64,000 nt of DNA from Nostoc piscinale CENA21 (GTDB lineage Bacteria > Cyanobacteriota > Cyanobacteriia > Cyanobacteriales > Nostocaceae), in the NCBI RefSeq assembly GCF_001298445.1, contig NZ_CP012036.1, forward strand, positions 5,239,690-5,303,689, written 5' to 3'. Positions 48,298-57,626 of this stretch are shown one piece after another. The notes under the pieces were generated by a model that was not told where the DNA came from, did no database searches, and saw nothing but the letters and a program-made list of their open reading frames with translations. Made by a program: the position numbers and the translations under genes. Position 1 is the stretch's first letter, and each line of letters begins with the position of its first letter.

Positions 48298-49520
48298 GGA
48301 TCTACCCAACGCCCATCAGCTTTAATCAAATTGATTAACTCTTCTACACCTCGGTCTTCTGGAACTTTTTTAATTTCCTCTCGCCCGCGATATAAAGAAA
48401 TGTAACCAGGAGTTTTGCCCACATAGCCATAGTCAGCATCTGCCATTTCACCAGGGCCGTTGACAATACAACCCATCACAGCTATGTCTAACCCAGTTAA
48501 GTGTTTGGTGGCTTCCCGGACTTTATGTAGCACTTCTTCTAGGTTAAATAAGGTGCGTCCGCAGGAAGGACAGGCGACATATTCCACCATTGTTTTCCGC
48601 AATCCCAAAGCTTGCAAGATGCTATAGCAAACAGGAATCTCTTTTTCTGGTGGTTCTGTAAGAGAGACACGGATGGTATCACCAATACCATCTGCTAGTA
48701 AGGTGGCAATACCTGCGGTAGATTTGATTCTGCCGTATTCGCCATCACCTGCTTCTGTTACACCCAAGTGTAAAGGATAATCCATCCCTAATTCGTCCAT
48801 CCGCTTGGCTAACAGACGATAGGCGGCTACCATGACAGGAACGCGAGAGGCTTTCATAGAAATCACTAAGTTGCGGAAATCTAATGATTCACAAATGCGA
48901 ATGAATTCTAAAGCCGATTCCACCATTCCTTCTGGGGTGTCACCGTATGTAAATAGCATTCTTTCTGCCAGTGAACCATGATTTACCCCAATTCGCATCG
49001 CTTTACCTTGGTCGCGCAAGGAAACTACTAGAGGTTCTAGAGTTTCGCGGATTTTATCGCCAATTTCTTCAAATTCGGCTTGGGTATATTCTGTGCGGTT
49101 GGCGTTGGGTTTTTCAAACACATACAAGCCTGGATTAATCCGTACTTTCTCGATGTGTTTGGCAACTTCTAAAGCAATTTTCATACCATTGTGATGTACA
49201 TCAGCCACAATAGGCACATCTTGGTAATTTTTAATGATTTTTTGCTTAATTTCTGCCAATGCTACAGCGTGAGCGAGGCTAGGCACTGTGACACGAACGA
49301 TTTCGCAGCCAACTTCGTGCAAGCGACGAATTGCGGCGACAGAACCATCAATATCAAGAGTGTCTTCGTTAATCATTGACTGCACCACCACAGGGTGTCC
49401 GCCGCCGATGGTGACATTGCCTACCTTGACTGGGCGAGTTTTACGCCGTTTGATTGTAGTATCAAAGGTGGGTTGACTAGTTGTGGTGTTTGAGCTTGTA
49501 GGTGTAGGCAGAGTTTGCAT
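48294..49520 (-). CDS. ispG: 4-hydroxy-3-methylbut-2-enyl diphosphate synthase (ferredoxin/flavodoxin type)
   Basis: Converts MEcPP to HMBPP in the MEP isoprenoid pathway; a cytoplasmic Fe-S enzyme. 408 residues: an N-terminal TIM-barrel (GGHPVVVQSMINEDTLD, VADVHHNGM, LGVTEAGDGEYGRIKS) and the C-terminal cluster domain with three Cys ligands in CPSCGRTLF and MGCIVNGPGEMAD. Length and motifs fit the cyanobacterial/plant form. Confidence 0.97.
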   Translation of the reverse strand: MQTLPTPTSSNTTTSQPTFDTTIKRRKTRPVKVGNVTIGGGHPVVVQSMINEDTLDIDGSVAAIRRLHEVGCEIVRVTVPSLAHAVALAEIKQKIIKNYQDVPIVADVHHNGMKIALEVAKHIEKVRINPGLYVFEKPNANRTEYTQAEFEEIGDKIRETLEPLVVSLRDQGKAMRIGVNHGSLAERMLFTYGDTPEGMVESALEFIRICESLDFRNLVISMKASRVPVMVAAYRLLAKRMDELGMDYPLHLGVTEAGDGEYGRIKSTAGIATLLADGIGDTIRVSLTEPPEKEIPVCYSILQALGLRKTMVEYVACPSCGRTLFNLEEVLHKVREATKHLTGLDIAVMGCIVNGPGEMADADYGYVGKTPGYISLYRGREEIKKVPEDRGVEELINLIKADGRWVDP

Positions 49521-49729
49521 AACTCATTCAGTAAATTTTTGTAGCTAAAATATTCAGACTAAACAATCCTGTCTCTCAGAGTGCCACAATGGGGGCTTTT
49601 TTTTGGCGATGAGATGGGAAAAAAGCAGATGTACGATCGCCATACCTCATCATATATAGCAGGTGATAGGTTACAGGTGATAGAGATAAAATTCGCTGAT
49701 TTTCTATGTACTGGGGTTATACAATGAAA

Positions 49730-49756
49730 AGCGATCGCTGTGATGATGCGATCGCT
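49730..49756 (-). terminator. Hairpin made of two HIP1 octamers
   Basis: AGCGATCGC, a 9-nt loop, and GCGATCGCT form a 9-bp perfect stem, followed in the minus direction by TTTTC. It lies 33 nt beyond the stop of the LamG gene and could terminate it. Confidence 0.5.
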
Positions 49757-49789
49757 CTTTATCTTTAACTATTTTAGTTCTGTGCTTAA

Positions 49790-52052
49790 TTACTGCTTAA
49801 ATAGCTGCCAAGCTATCAGTAATACCAGCAAAATCAGAAACAAATAAACAATTAGGTCGGTTTTATTATATTTAGCCTTGGTTGGGGTCTGAGGCTGATT
49901 GTTGTTAGCTTTGATATTATTTGTTTTTGGTCTTGGTTGTGGTGTGATTGGTTTCACAGGTATAACTTGTTCCGCCACTGGAAGATTATTGGTTTCTGGT
50001 TGTGGTGGTGTGACTGGTTCCACAGGTGCAACTTGTTCCGCCACTGGAAGATTATTGGTTTCTAGTTGTGGTGTGATTGGTTCCACAGGGGTGACTTGTT
50101 CCGCCACTGGAAGATTATTGGTTTCTGGCTGTGGTGTGACTGGTTCTACAGGTGTAACTTGTTCCGTCACTGGAAGATTATTGGTTTCTGGTTGTGGTTG
50201 CGGTGTGACTGGTTCAACTGGGGTAACTTGTTCCGCAATCGATTTGCTATCTTCAGGAGGAATAACTTCCAGTTTCCACTCATTACCGATACCTGTACCC
50301 CAAGTGGTGACACCTTGTTGAGAGTCTGGACGGTGTAAGTAATCACCTTTCCAAGATTTTAGCCTGATGGTGCGATCGCTTACCGACTCAACTTCCCACT
50401 CATTACCAACACCCGTACCCCAAGTGGTGACACCTTGTTCGGAATCTGGACGGTGTAAGTAATCACCTTTCCAAGATTTTTAGTCTGATGATGCGATCGC
50501 TTACCGACTCCACCAGCCACTCATTACCGATACCAGTTCCCCAAGTGGTGACACCTTGTTGAGAGTCTGGACGGTGTAAGTAATCACCTTTCCAAGATTG
50601 CAGCTTGATTTTGCTATTGTCTGGTAGATTTACTGCTGGTTCTACTGGTTTTACAGATTCAAGGTTGGGTGCGGGTGCAGGTTTGATGAGTAGTTCTTGT
50701 TGTTGCCAAATCGCACCGTTAACTGTACCGTGATTTGCGCGACTAGTCTTGTCGGCTACTACAGTACCAGAACATTCATTTAACTGCCAGTAGCCAACTA
50801 AACCCGCCTCATTTCCTGTAAGTCTACTGTGCAGATGCTGTTGAATTTCTGCTTGGCTACGAGTAATATTCCAAACACGCACTTCTGAAATTTGACCATC
50901 AAAGTAACCATCCTGCGGCCAATTACTTCTACCGATGTAATTTTGTGTCCGGTTAATAGTTGCTGGGAGTTGTAACTGTCCGCTTTGAATTAACTCACCA
51001 TTTTTGTAAAGTTTCGCCATACCTGACTGATCAATTGTGGCAGCTAAGTGCATCCACTTGCCAGTTTCTAAAACTGCGGCGCTAGTAATTCGTCTTTCAC
51101 CGGCGCTAGTTTTGACATCAATTGCTAGTTGATTAGTGGTTTCTGGATTGGCAAAAACCATATTATTACTGTTTACACCATTGCCAAAATCGATAATTCT
51201 TGACCAATATTTAAAGCTGTTGTAGCGTACCCATGCTTCTACACTAAAGCCCTGAGAATAATCAATATTTGCCGCAGGTAAAGATACATAATTATTTTGA
51301 CCATTAAATTCTAAAACACACTGTCTAAGTGCAGTTGGAAATTCATAAAGTTCTTGAATATCTTTTTCAGATAATGCTCGATTATAAATCCGCACATCAT
51401 CTATCATACCTTTGAAAAATTCAGTATGAGAGTTATGGGCTGCACCAATTTTTAAAGTTAAAGAATTGGTACTAACTGTCTCACTAAGATGTTGCCCTGA
51501 ACCATCAAGATTCCCATCTAAATAAAAGGTTGATACACCTTTAGAAAAAACTACAGCTACGTGATGCCACTCGTTGAGAGAATAAGCAGTGTGGGCAGAT
51601 ACATTTTGTTTTCCGCCAGTGAGACGTAATCTTCTGCCAGTACTGCCATCGTAGGTATCAAAATTATAGCCATCGTTGACACCTGCTGTAGTTTTGTCAA
51701 TTAGTCTGTAACCTTTTAATGAATTATCTTCTGGCTGGTTAATCCAGAGGGCAATAGTAAAGTTATCTGTAAGGTTGAGCAGGTCATTGTGGGGAATTTC
51801 GATATAGTCATCAATGCCATCAAATTGATAAGCACTGTTAGGATTACCAAATCTATCCTTGGTGAGTATTGCACCGTAAACAGATCCATGAAGTCCATTT
51901 CCACTGCTATCATCTGCATTGCCGTTAAATGGATAATGAGCGACTAAACCTTGTTTGAGTAGTTCTGTTGCTAATTCTTGAAACTCTGCACTACTCAAAA
52001 TCCATGCGTCAGAATTGCTGACAATTTTGCTCAGTTTTTCAGCAGTTTGCAT
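49790..52052 (-). CDS. LamG(x2)-trefoil-like-Pro-rich-TM surface protein, frameshifted in an A5 run
   Basis: Two LamG/concanavalin-like domains (about 35-235 and 245-450, with AYQFDGIDDYIEIP and LEFNGQNNYVSLP) are followed by three repeats of about 42 residues (SWKGDYLHRPDS.QGVTTWGTG.GNEW), which suits one beta-trefoil. Then come five Pro-rich repeats (EQVTPVEPVTPQPETNNLPV) and a C-terminal membrane segment (LIVYLFLILLVLLIAW). The annotated frame stops at 50463 in the second trefoil repeat. One A fewer at 50477-50481 restores all of the above (753 residues), and the third repeat has that shorter run in the same context. There is no signal peptide. The function is probably carbohydrate or matrix binding (inference). 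Confidence 0.85.
49955..50240 (-). repeat. Coding tandem repeats (Pro-rich linker)
   Basis: About five near-identical units of 60-78 bp encode EQVTPVEP..PQ.ETNNLPVA in the linker of the LamG protein. The unit length varies slightly through QP insertions. Confidence 0.85.
50270..50605 (-). repeat. Three coding repeats of about 126 bp (trefoil-like units)
   Basis: Units end near 50600, 50475 and 50350, each with CAAGTGGTGACACC and CGGTGTAAGTAATCACC on the plus strand. They encode SWKGDYLHRPDS.QGVTTWGTG.GNEW. One unit boundary has T5 where the sister copy has T4, which is the frameshift. Confidence 0.85.
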
Positions 52053-52513
52053 AATTATTTCCCTGTGTTGTTGATTGAAATGATCTGTTGAAGCTACGCA
52101 AAAAAGAAAGATAAGGGTTTGATGTAGAGTGAATGAGTATAGGGTTGTAGATGTTCAAAGCCCTTACCTTATATACTCTCAAGCCCTCACACCCTTACAC
52201 CCATTCTTAATAGGCAAACTTTGTGCGTAAGTCCTGGAGATGTTTTGCAGTCCGATGCTTCAACAATGGGTTAAAATGGGGGAATTTCTAGTGAAAATTA
52301 ACGATACTCATTTCCACTTCATCAAGATATCTACTTATTTACTGATCGTCCTACGTATAATTGCTGAAATCTCTGAAAATCTACTGAAAATAAGGACGTT
52401 ATTATTACTATGAGTTAAATAGTTAAGATGAGTAATTAATATGCCTGAATGATTATCACCTACTAAAACTTGGTGGCTTGACTTCGCTAATTAAAAGTAT
52501 AGATATTTTTCTA
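52053..52513. other. Intergenic region with a dispersed repeat
   Basis: Apart from the repeat at 52192-52233, this AT-rich stretch upstream of the LamG gene shows no ORF with a start, no RNA gene and no strong hairpin. Confidence 0.5.
52192..52233 (-). repeat. Dispersed repeat (ACTTACGCACAAAG ... GAATGGGTGTAAGGG), copy 3
   Basis: Minus-strand copy of the element at 25576-25616 and 36798-36830. Confidence 0.75.
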
Positions 52514-52516
52514 TGA

Positions 52517-52765
52517 GGTAACAAAGTTACAGTTGAATGCGTATATGATCCTACCGAGTATCGTTTACCTTATGTACTAATTTTTCAGGATTGTCGTGAT
52601 ATCAGTTGGAGTGTGCATAGCCCAGAGGAAGTACATGAAGTAGAAGCTGACCTCATCGGCTTTTCTATCGGTACAGAATCTTATCAGCAAGCTGCTATTA
52701 TCACTACAGAAATCTTTGAATTAACCATAATTTATGGCCGTTTTGTTATTCAGAAAAATTGGTAA
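52517..52765 (+). pseudogene. Start-less reading frame, remnant of a small conserved gene
   Basis: A stop (TGA 52514-52516) is followed by 82 open codons without ATG, TTG or GTG near the beginning. It reads VTVECVYDPTEYRLPYVLIF ... FSIGTESYQQAAIITTEIFE and ends at TAA 52763. The composition looks protein-coding, but there is no start and no RBS, so it is probably the 3' remnant of a gene. No family was recognised. Confidence 0.4.
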
Positions 52766-52849
52766 ACGCCGTTTTATTGAATAATCTAGTTGGCTTTGAT
52801 AGACCATTTTTTGGTACATTCAAAATCAGCCTCTAAAGTTTTTACAAAA

Positions 52850-53875
52850 ATGAAGAATAAAGATTTATCATTTCAAGCTTTGCGCGGAATAGCAATTATA
52901 GCAGTAGTTGCAATTCACGCATCTGGTATTAATAATGAGACTGAGCAGAATTATGGTTTATCCATGATTTTTAGGCAATTGGTTAATTTTGCCGTTCCTG
53001 TGTTTATTTTCATTTCTGGTTATTTTACACCCAGTTATGAGTTTACGAAACTATCAGATTATTTAGATTTTTATCAGAAAAGACTTAGCAGGATACTGAT
53101 CCCTTATTTTTCATGGTGTATTTTAATAATTTTATTTTATAAGCATAATTATCAATGGAATTGGAGCAAAATTATTATAGATGTAATAACAGGTCAGATT
53201 TTAGTCCCTTATTACTTTATAATCGTTATTGTGCAGCTAATTTTGTTGACACCTTTAATGGTTACGTCTACAAAAAGCTTAGTTAAAAACTTTTTATGGT
53301 TATCACTGTCTCCTTTATCACTGCTAGGATTGTACTTTTTTCGCTTGTATCTTCATTATGATGTTCGATTTCCTTGGTACGCGCTTCCTTTTACTATATG
53401 GATTAGTTTTTATTATTTGGGCATTCTAGCAACTCAAAGTAAACTAACTATTAAAAATAAAAATTTCAGAAAAATTCTTTTAATTTATATAGGCTCTATA
53501 CTTTTAGCTATACTTGAGGCATTTTATCTTTGGAGAGTTTGCAGTCTCACTACTTTTGCAGACTCCCAAATTAAGGCTTCATCCTTTTTCTCTTCATTTT
53601 CATTAATATTATTATTCTTGGTAATGCGAAAAAAAACTGATAATTGGCCAAGATTTTTAGTTATTATTGGTGAATTTTCTTTTGGTATCTACTTATTTCA
53701 TATACCAGTACTTGATTTGATGAATAGAATAACTAATAAGTTTGGCTTTCAAAATTTTTGGATAGCACAATTATTGATAAATTCTTGCGGAGTGATAGCT
53801 TTATGCTGTCTTGTAATTGCTGCTGTAAGAAAAGTTACAAGTGTTCAGTTTTCGCAGAAATATTTAGGAATGTAG
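52850..53875 (+). CDS. Acyltransferase 3 family membrane protein
   Basis: 341 residues from the ATG at 52850; an upstream TTG (52790) would add 20 residues without a homologous look. The start LSFQALRGIAIIAVVAIHASG carries the family signature (R.....V..H). About ten membrane segments follow, among them IFISGYFTPSY, ISFYYLGILAT and FGIYLFHIPVLDL. Known: such proteins O-acetylate or acylate surface polysaccharides, lipids or antibiotics. The DNA is more AT-rich than the neighbouring genes, so horizontal acquisition is possible. Confidence 0.88.
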   Translation: MKNKDLSFQALRGIAIIAVVAIHASGINNETEQNYGLSMIFRQLVNFAVPVFIFISGYFTPSYEFTKLSDYLDFYQKRLSRILIPYFSWCILIILFYKHNYQWNWSKIIIDVITGQILVPYYFIIVIVQLILLTPLMVTSTKSLVKNFLWLSLSPLSLLGLYFFRLYLHYDVRFPWYALPFTIWISFYYLGILATQSKLTIKNKNFRKILLIYIGSILLAILEAFYLWRVCSLTTFADSQIKASSFFSSFSLILLFLVMRKKTDNWPRFLVIIGEFSFGIYLFHIPVLDLMNRITNKFGFQNFWIAQLLINSCGVIALCCLVIAAVRKVTSVQFSQKYLGM

Positions 53876-53949
53876 AAGGAAATAACCTGGCTAACCGGAG
53901 GCCTTATGATATCTTTGTCAACCTTTCATCTCTCAGAAGTATTGCAAAA

Positions 53950-54699
53950 TCACAATGGCTTTTGATGAGGGACACCAACCGCGCGGGGAAATTGAGGCGG
54001 TGTGCTTGCTATCTTTCGCAAATATAAGCAGTGGCGGATGCTATTAGTTAGGGGAGTCGTGAATTGTTCAATTGCTGCAATTTCACCACCTAACTGTTTT
54101 ACAGCATTTTTCAAAACTGTGGTTTCTTCTTCTGTCCAAGTACCTCGGTAAATTACAGCTAAACCACCTTTTTTAATTAATGGTAAGCTGTACTCTGCAC
54201 ATTCGGAAGCTGTACCGACGGCGCGAATCAGGGCAAGATCATAGGTTTGGCGGTGCTGAGTTTGTTGACCGATTTCTTCAACTCTGCCAACAAGAGTTTT
54301 GCAATTGCTGAGTTCTAATGTAGTTAGTACTTTATCGATAAAAGCAATTTTTTTGCGGGTGGAATCTAGCAGAGTAATTGTGCTGTTGGGTGCAATCATG
54401 CCTACGGGAACGCCGGGAAAACCTGCACCTGTGCCAATATCAATGACTGATGCACCTGTTTGGAGAGATGCAATAAATTGGTTGTTCAGCAAAGTTCCCC
54501 GTAAGGAATCCCAGAGATGTTTTTCCCAAAATTCTTGGGGTGCGGTGATGCGAGTTAAGTTTAATTGGCTATTACCTTCCAGAATCAATTCATAAAGTTG
54601 CTGGAATTGTGTCTGTTGCTGTGTAGTTGGTTGCCAATTGAGGGTTTGCTGCCAAATTTCTGCCATTTCTGGCAGCAAGGGAGTGGTGGAATTTGTCAT
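53950..54699 (-). CDS. rsmG: 16S rRNA (guanine527-N7)-methyltransferase RsmG
   Basis: 249 residues from the ATG at 54699; the frame extends to a TTG at 54714. It methylates G527 of 16S rRNA with SAM. Motifs are LYELILEGNSQLNLTRI, EFWEKHLWDSL, the SAM-binding VIDIGTGAGFPGVPVG and LIRAVGTASECAEYSLPL. The C-terminus reads PHQKPL, with length typical of cyanobacterial RsmG. Confidence 0.95.
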   Translation of the reverse strand: MTNSTTPLLPEMAEIWQQTLNWQPTTQQQTQFQQLYELILEGNSQLNLTRITAPQEFWEKHLWDSLRGTLLNNQFIASLQTGASVIDIGTGAGFPGVPVGMIAPNSTITLLDSTRKKIAFIDKVLTTLELSNCKTLVGRVEEIGQQTQHRQTYDLALIRAVGTASECAEYSLPLIKKGGLAVIYRGTWTEEETTVLKNAVKQLGGEIAAIEQFTTPLTNSIRHCLYLRKIASTPPQFPRAVGVPHQKPL

Positions 54700-54780
54700 T
54701 AGTTCAATGGTCAATGGTAAATAGTCAATAGTTATTGGTTCTTCTTTTCTTCCTTGTCTCCCTACACCCTGATTTTTGAT

Positions 54781-55455
54781 TCATGCTGCTGGTTGGGGTT
54801 CTTTCACTTTACTACTAAGTGTCGCTGGATCAACTGATTGCAGTTCGCCGTGATTGAGTGTCCAACAACGATCCGCGATCGCTAACAAATCACCAGCATC
54901 ATGTGTTACTACTAACAATGTCCAGTCTTGTTTGAGTTTCGCCAATAAGTTGACTAGTTGCTGGCGCATTGACCAATCTAACCCGGCTGTAGGTTCATCT
55001 AATAACAAGACGTTTGGCTGACGAATTAACTGCACTGCTAAAGCTAAACGCCGTTGCTGTCCTCCACTTAAAGCATAAGGTGCAGCAGATAGGGATAAAT
55101 GCTCTAATCCCACTTCACTGAGGGCTTGCTTAACTCGTTCTGAACCTAACTCTGGATGTCCTAAACGCAATTCTTCTAAAATTGTCCCGCCGCAAAAGTG
55201 CCGTTCAGGAAACTGAAATACAATTCCCGCTAGTTGTTGTAGCTGTTCGGCGATGAGTTCTTGTTCTCGCCAAAACACTCCGCCAGAAGTGGGTTCGGCT
55301 AGTCCAGACAAGATTTCAAGTAAGGTGCTTTTCCCTGAACCACTAGGGCCAATAATTAAACCTAATTGCTGAGGCGGTAATTCCAGGTCAACTGACTTCA
55401 AAATCGCGGTTGGGCAAGCTGTGGGATGATAAATTAAATTTCTCAGATAGAGCAT
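54781..55455 (-). CDS. ABC transporter ATPase, ECF/CbiO-like
   Basis: 224 residues. Walker A GPSGSGKST, Q-loop FQFPERHFCGG (the FQFPE phrase is characteristic of energy-coupling-factor ATPases), signature LSGGQQRR, Walker B LLLDEPTAGLD, and switch His in VVTHDAGD. No permease or S-component lies next to it, so the substrate is unknown. It is upstream of rsmG on the same strand. Confidence 0.9.
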   Translation of the reverse strand: MLYLRNLIYHPTACPTAILKSVDLELPPQQLGLIIGPSGSGKSTLLEILSGLAEPTSGGVFWREQELIAEQLQQLAGIVFQFPERHFCGGTILEELRLGHPELGSERVKQALSEVGLEHLSLSAAPYALSGGQQRRLALAVQLIRQPNVLLLDEPTAGLDWSMRQQLVNLLAKLKQDWTLLVVTHDAGDLLAIADRCWTLNHGELQSVDPATLSSKVKEPQPAA

Positions 55456-55760
55456 TTGTTAAAATTACCAAAATTGGCGAATAGCTTAACTCAATAAGTA
55501 CACTTGGACAAGTCTGCACCGATTCATGCTGTGTTGCCTGCTTTAAGCTTAATCTCACAGCTAGGCTATCTCTCCATTTTGGCAGAACAACTCATGAATC
55601 AGGCGGCTAAAATTACTTAATTCAAAAATTGTGCAAGCTGTCTGACTAAAATACGTGAATTTACTTTTTTTGTTCCTAAAATACTGAGTTCAAGATAATT
55701 TGAGTTTTTATTGCCTTTTCTAGCCTGCTGAAGTACAAATTTATCTGCGTGCATCTGCGG
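55456..55760. other. Intergenic region
   Basis: About 305 bases between two minus-strand genes. It includes a common repeat-like phrase ATCTGCGTGCATCTGCGG (55743-55760). No gene or clear terminator was recognised. Confidence 0.5.
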
Positions 55761-56400
55761 TTAATTATTCCTGTCTAGCACCTTGCTAGAGTCAGAAATG
55801 CTATATACGGCAATTCCGTCTAATAATAAATTGACAAATACTGATACAACATCTCCTCTAGAAGTTTTTTTCGGAGAATAGATTAGTTGTTTGGTAAGCA
55901 ATGGACAGAATTGCTACTCCATGCGCCATCGCCCAGATTGCTTTTGTGATTTCGTAAGTATCACCAACAATCAGTTCTCCATTTTCTTGACCAGCTTTCA
56001 CTAGCTCAAATAATTGGTTGAGTGAGGCTTGGGCAACTTCTTCTAAGTTGCGATATTTGGCTACATCTACAGGACGAAACATGATTTGCACATGATTGGC
56101 ATGATTGATGGCAAATTCGACATAAGCTTGACTAGCTGCAATTAACTTTTGACGAGTACTTTTTCCAGCTTGAGCTATGGCGGATTCTACGTTAACTGTC
56201 AGCAGACGAAAGCCTTCTTGGGCGATCGCCGCCAGTACAGCTTCTTTATCTGCAAAGTGCATATAAGGCGCATTGTGACTGACTCCGGCTTTTTGCGCCA
56301 TTTTACGTAAACTCAGCGCCTCAACCCCATCTTCCGCTAACAGTTCTATAGCGATCGCCAGCAAAGTATTGCGTAAGTTTCCATGATGATATTGAGCCAT
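55761..56400 (-). CDS. TetR/AcrR family regulator, frameshifted in an A7 run
   Basis: The N-terminal HTH is of TetR type (LRKMAQKAGVSHNAPYMHFADKEAVLAAIA) and is followed by a WHG-like ligand domain (AYVEFAINHANHVQIMFRP, AIWAMAHGVAILSIA). The annotated frame stops at 55858 after plus-strand T 55865-55871. With six A it continues TSRGDVVSVFVNLLLDGIAV to a stop at 55761, giving 212 residues, a usual TetR length. It faces a divergent monooxygenase/SRPBCC gene pair across a 17-bp inverted repeat, so it probably autoregulates and represses that pair. Confidence 0.85.
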
Positions 56401-56411
56401 ATTTTTATTTT

Positions 56412-56460
56412 TATATTGACACTGTCAACATTTTGGTTTTATATTGGCAGTGTCAATATA
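56412..56460. promoter_or_regulatory. TetR-type operator (large inverted repeat)
   Basis: Arms TATATTGACACTGTCAA (56412-56428) and TTGGCAGTGTCAATATA (56444-56460) are inverted copies with one mismatch and 15 bp between. The left arm itself contains the perfect palindrome TTGACACTGTCAA. It lies 11 nt from the TetR start codon and in front of the divergent gene pair. Confidence 0.8.
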
Positions 56461-56573
56461 TTACTGATTGACTGATTGAGTGTCCAGCATTTACAGCAAA
56501 ACAGTCTGTTCTTGTAGGAAAGACTGAAAGCAATAACTCAAAATTTTTTGCAAAATTGAAAATCCCAAATTTT

Positions 56574-57009
56574 ATGAATCAGAAGATTCTCTGTTTTGTG
56601 GCGATCGCTATATCTGCAATCACCGGATGGCTGCTGGGTCACACTAGCCCTTGGATCAAACTGCAATCAAAGGATCAAGCAATGGCACAAACAATGACAA
56701 ATTCTATGCGTATTTTACAAATCAACTTCAAATATAAAACATCCACTGCTGAATTTAAACAGCAGATGCTTGAACATGCGCCTCGTCTTGCTGCTGTCAA
56801 AGGATTGAAATGGAAAATTTGGTCAATTGATGAGACAAATAGAGAAGCCAATGGCTATTACTTATTTGAAAATGAAATTGCATTAAACAATTATCTCGAT
56901 AATGTTTTTTTTTGTTGGTATGGGGAATAATCCCACAGTAGGCAATATTGTGGTTAAAAAATTTGAGATTCTCCAAGAGCCTACTGCTATTACGCGAGGG
57001 CCAATTTAG
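56574..57009 (+). CDS. YdhR-like monooxygenase with N-terminal membrane segment, frameshifted in a T9 run
   Basis: The start is ATG 56574 (the frame opens at TTG 56556). A membrane segment or signal (ILCFVAIAISAITGWLLG) is followed by an alpha/beta-barrel dimeric domain (MRILQINFKYKTS, LKWKIWSIDETNREANGYYLFENEI). The first frame stops at 56930 after T 56905-56913. With eight T it continues VGMGNNPTVGNIVVKKFEIL and PTAITRGPI to 57009 (144 residues), the usual family ending. It is a putative oxidative or small-molecule-modifying enzyme under TetR control (inference). Confidence 0.8.
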
Positions 57010-57035
57010 TAAAAAAATAGGTAGGAAAAGTAACA

Positions 57036-57453
57036 ATGAAATTTAGTCATACTCTGAAAACATCAGCTTCATCCGAAAAAAATTTGGTCAATTTGGACAG
57101 ATGTAGAGCATTGGTCAAAATGGGATACAGAATTGTCTGATGCTTATTTAGAAAGTCCCTTTGCACTGGGAGCCAGAGGTAAACTTACGCCCAGAAAAGG
57201 GCGAGTTTCCACATTTAAAATCTCACAATTAATTCCAAGCAAAAGTTATACTTTTACAATTAACTTGCCATTGTGTAGTTTAAATGTACATCGCTATCTT
57301 AATGTTCAATCAGATGGCACATATTTTACTCATGAAATAGCATTTCAAGGGTTGCTGGCTTTTTTATTTGGTCAAATCTTAGGGCGACAATTTCAAGCAG
57401 TGTTACCGAGCGTTATGCAGAATGTAAAGCAAATTGCCGAATTAAGACAGTAA
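57036..57453 (+). CDS. SRPBCC (polyketide cyclase/START-like) protein, frameshifted in an A7 run
   Basis: ATG 57036 has TAGGAAAAG upstream. In the first frame a stop appears soon after A 57076-57082. With six A the protein reads MKFSHTLKTSASSEKIWSIW, TDVEHWSKWDTELSDAYLE and on to 57453 (138 residues). The phrase EKIWSIWTDVEHWSKWD is the standard SRPBCC opening. The usual automatic call would keep only the part from 57133. It starts 26 nt behind the YdhR-like gene, so the pair forms one transcription unit. It probably binds a hydrophobic ligand. Confidence 0.8.
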
Positions 57454-57626
57454 TCAAAGAATTGGTAACTTGATCAAACACCGTACTCATCAGAATAGTT
57501 GCTCACCATAAATTATTTGTCAAGGGAACCTAAAAGTTGTCAATTAAGACAAAATAGTTAGTGCAGAATTTTGCATTATGGATAGTATACAAAGCTATTT
57601 TCCACCTACATATTCTGAGGGTGCTG

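Noticed and set aside
49790..50170. Separate Pro-rich membrane protein
   Set aside because: It is in frame with the trefoil repeats and continues the LamG protein after the one-base shift.
49955..50240. Second CRISPR-like periodic block
   Set aside because: Units are directly adjacent and translate to a Pro-rich linker of the LamG protein.
57133..57453. Short separate gene of 106 residues
   Set aside because: It is only the 3' part of the SRPBCC gene that begins at ATG 57036 once the A7 run is read as six.
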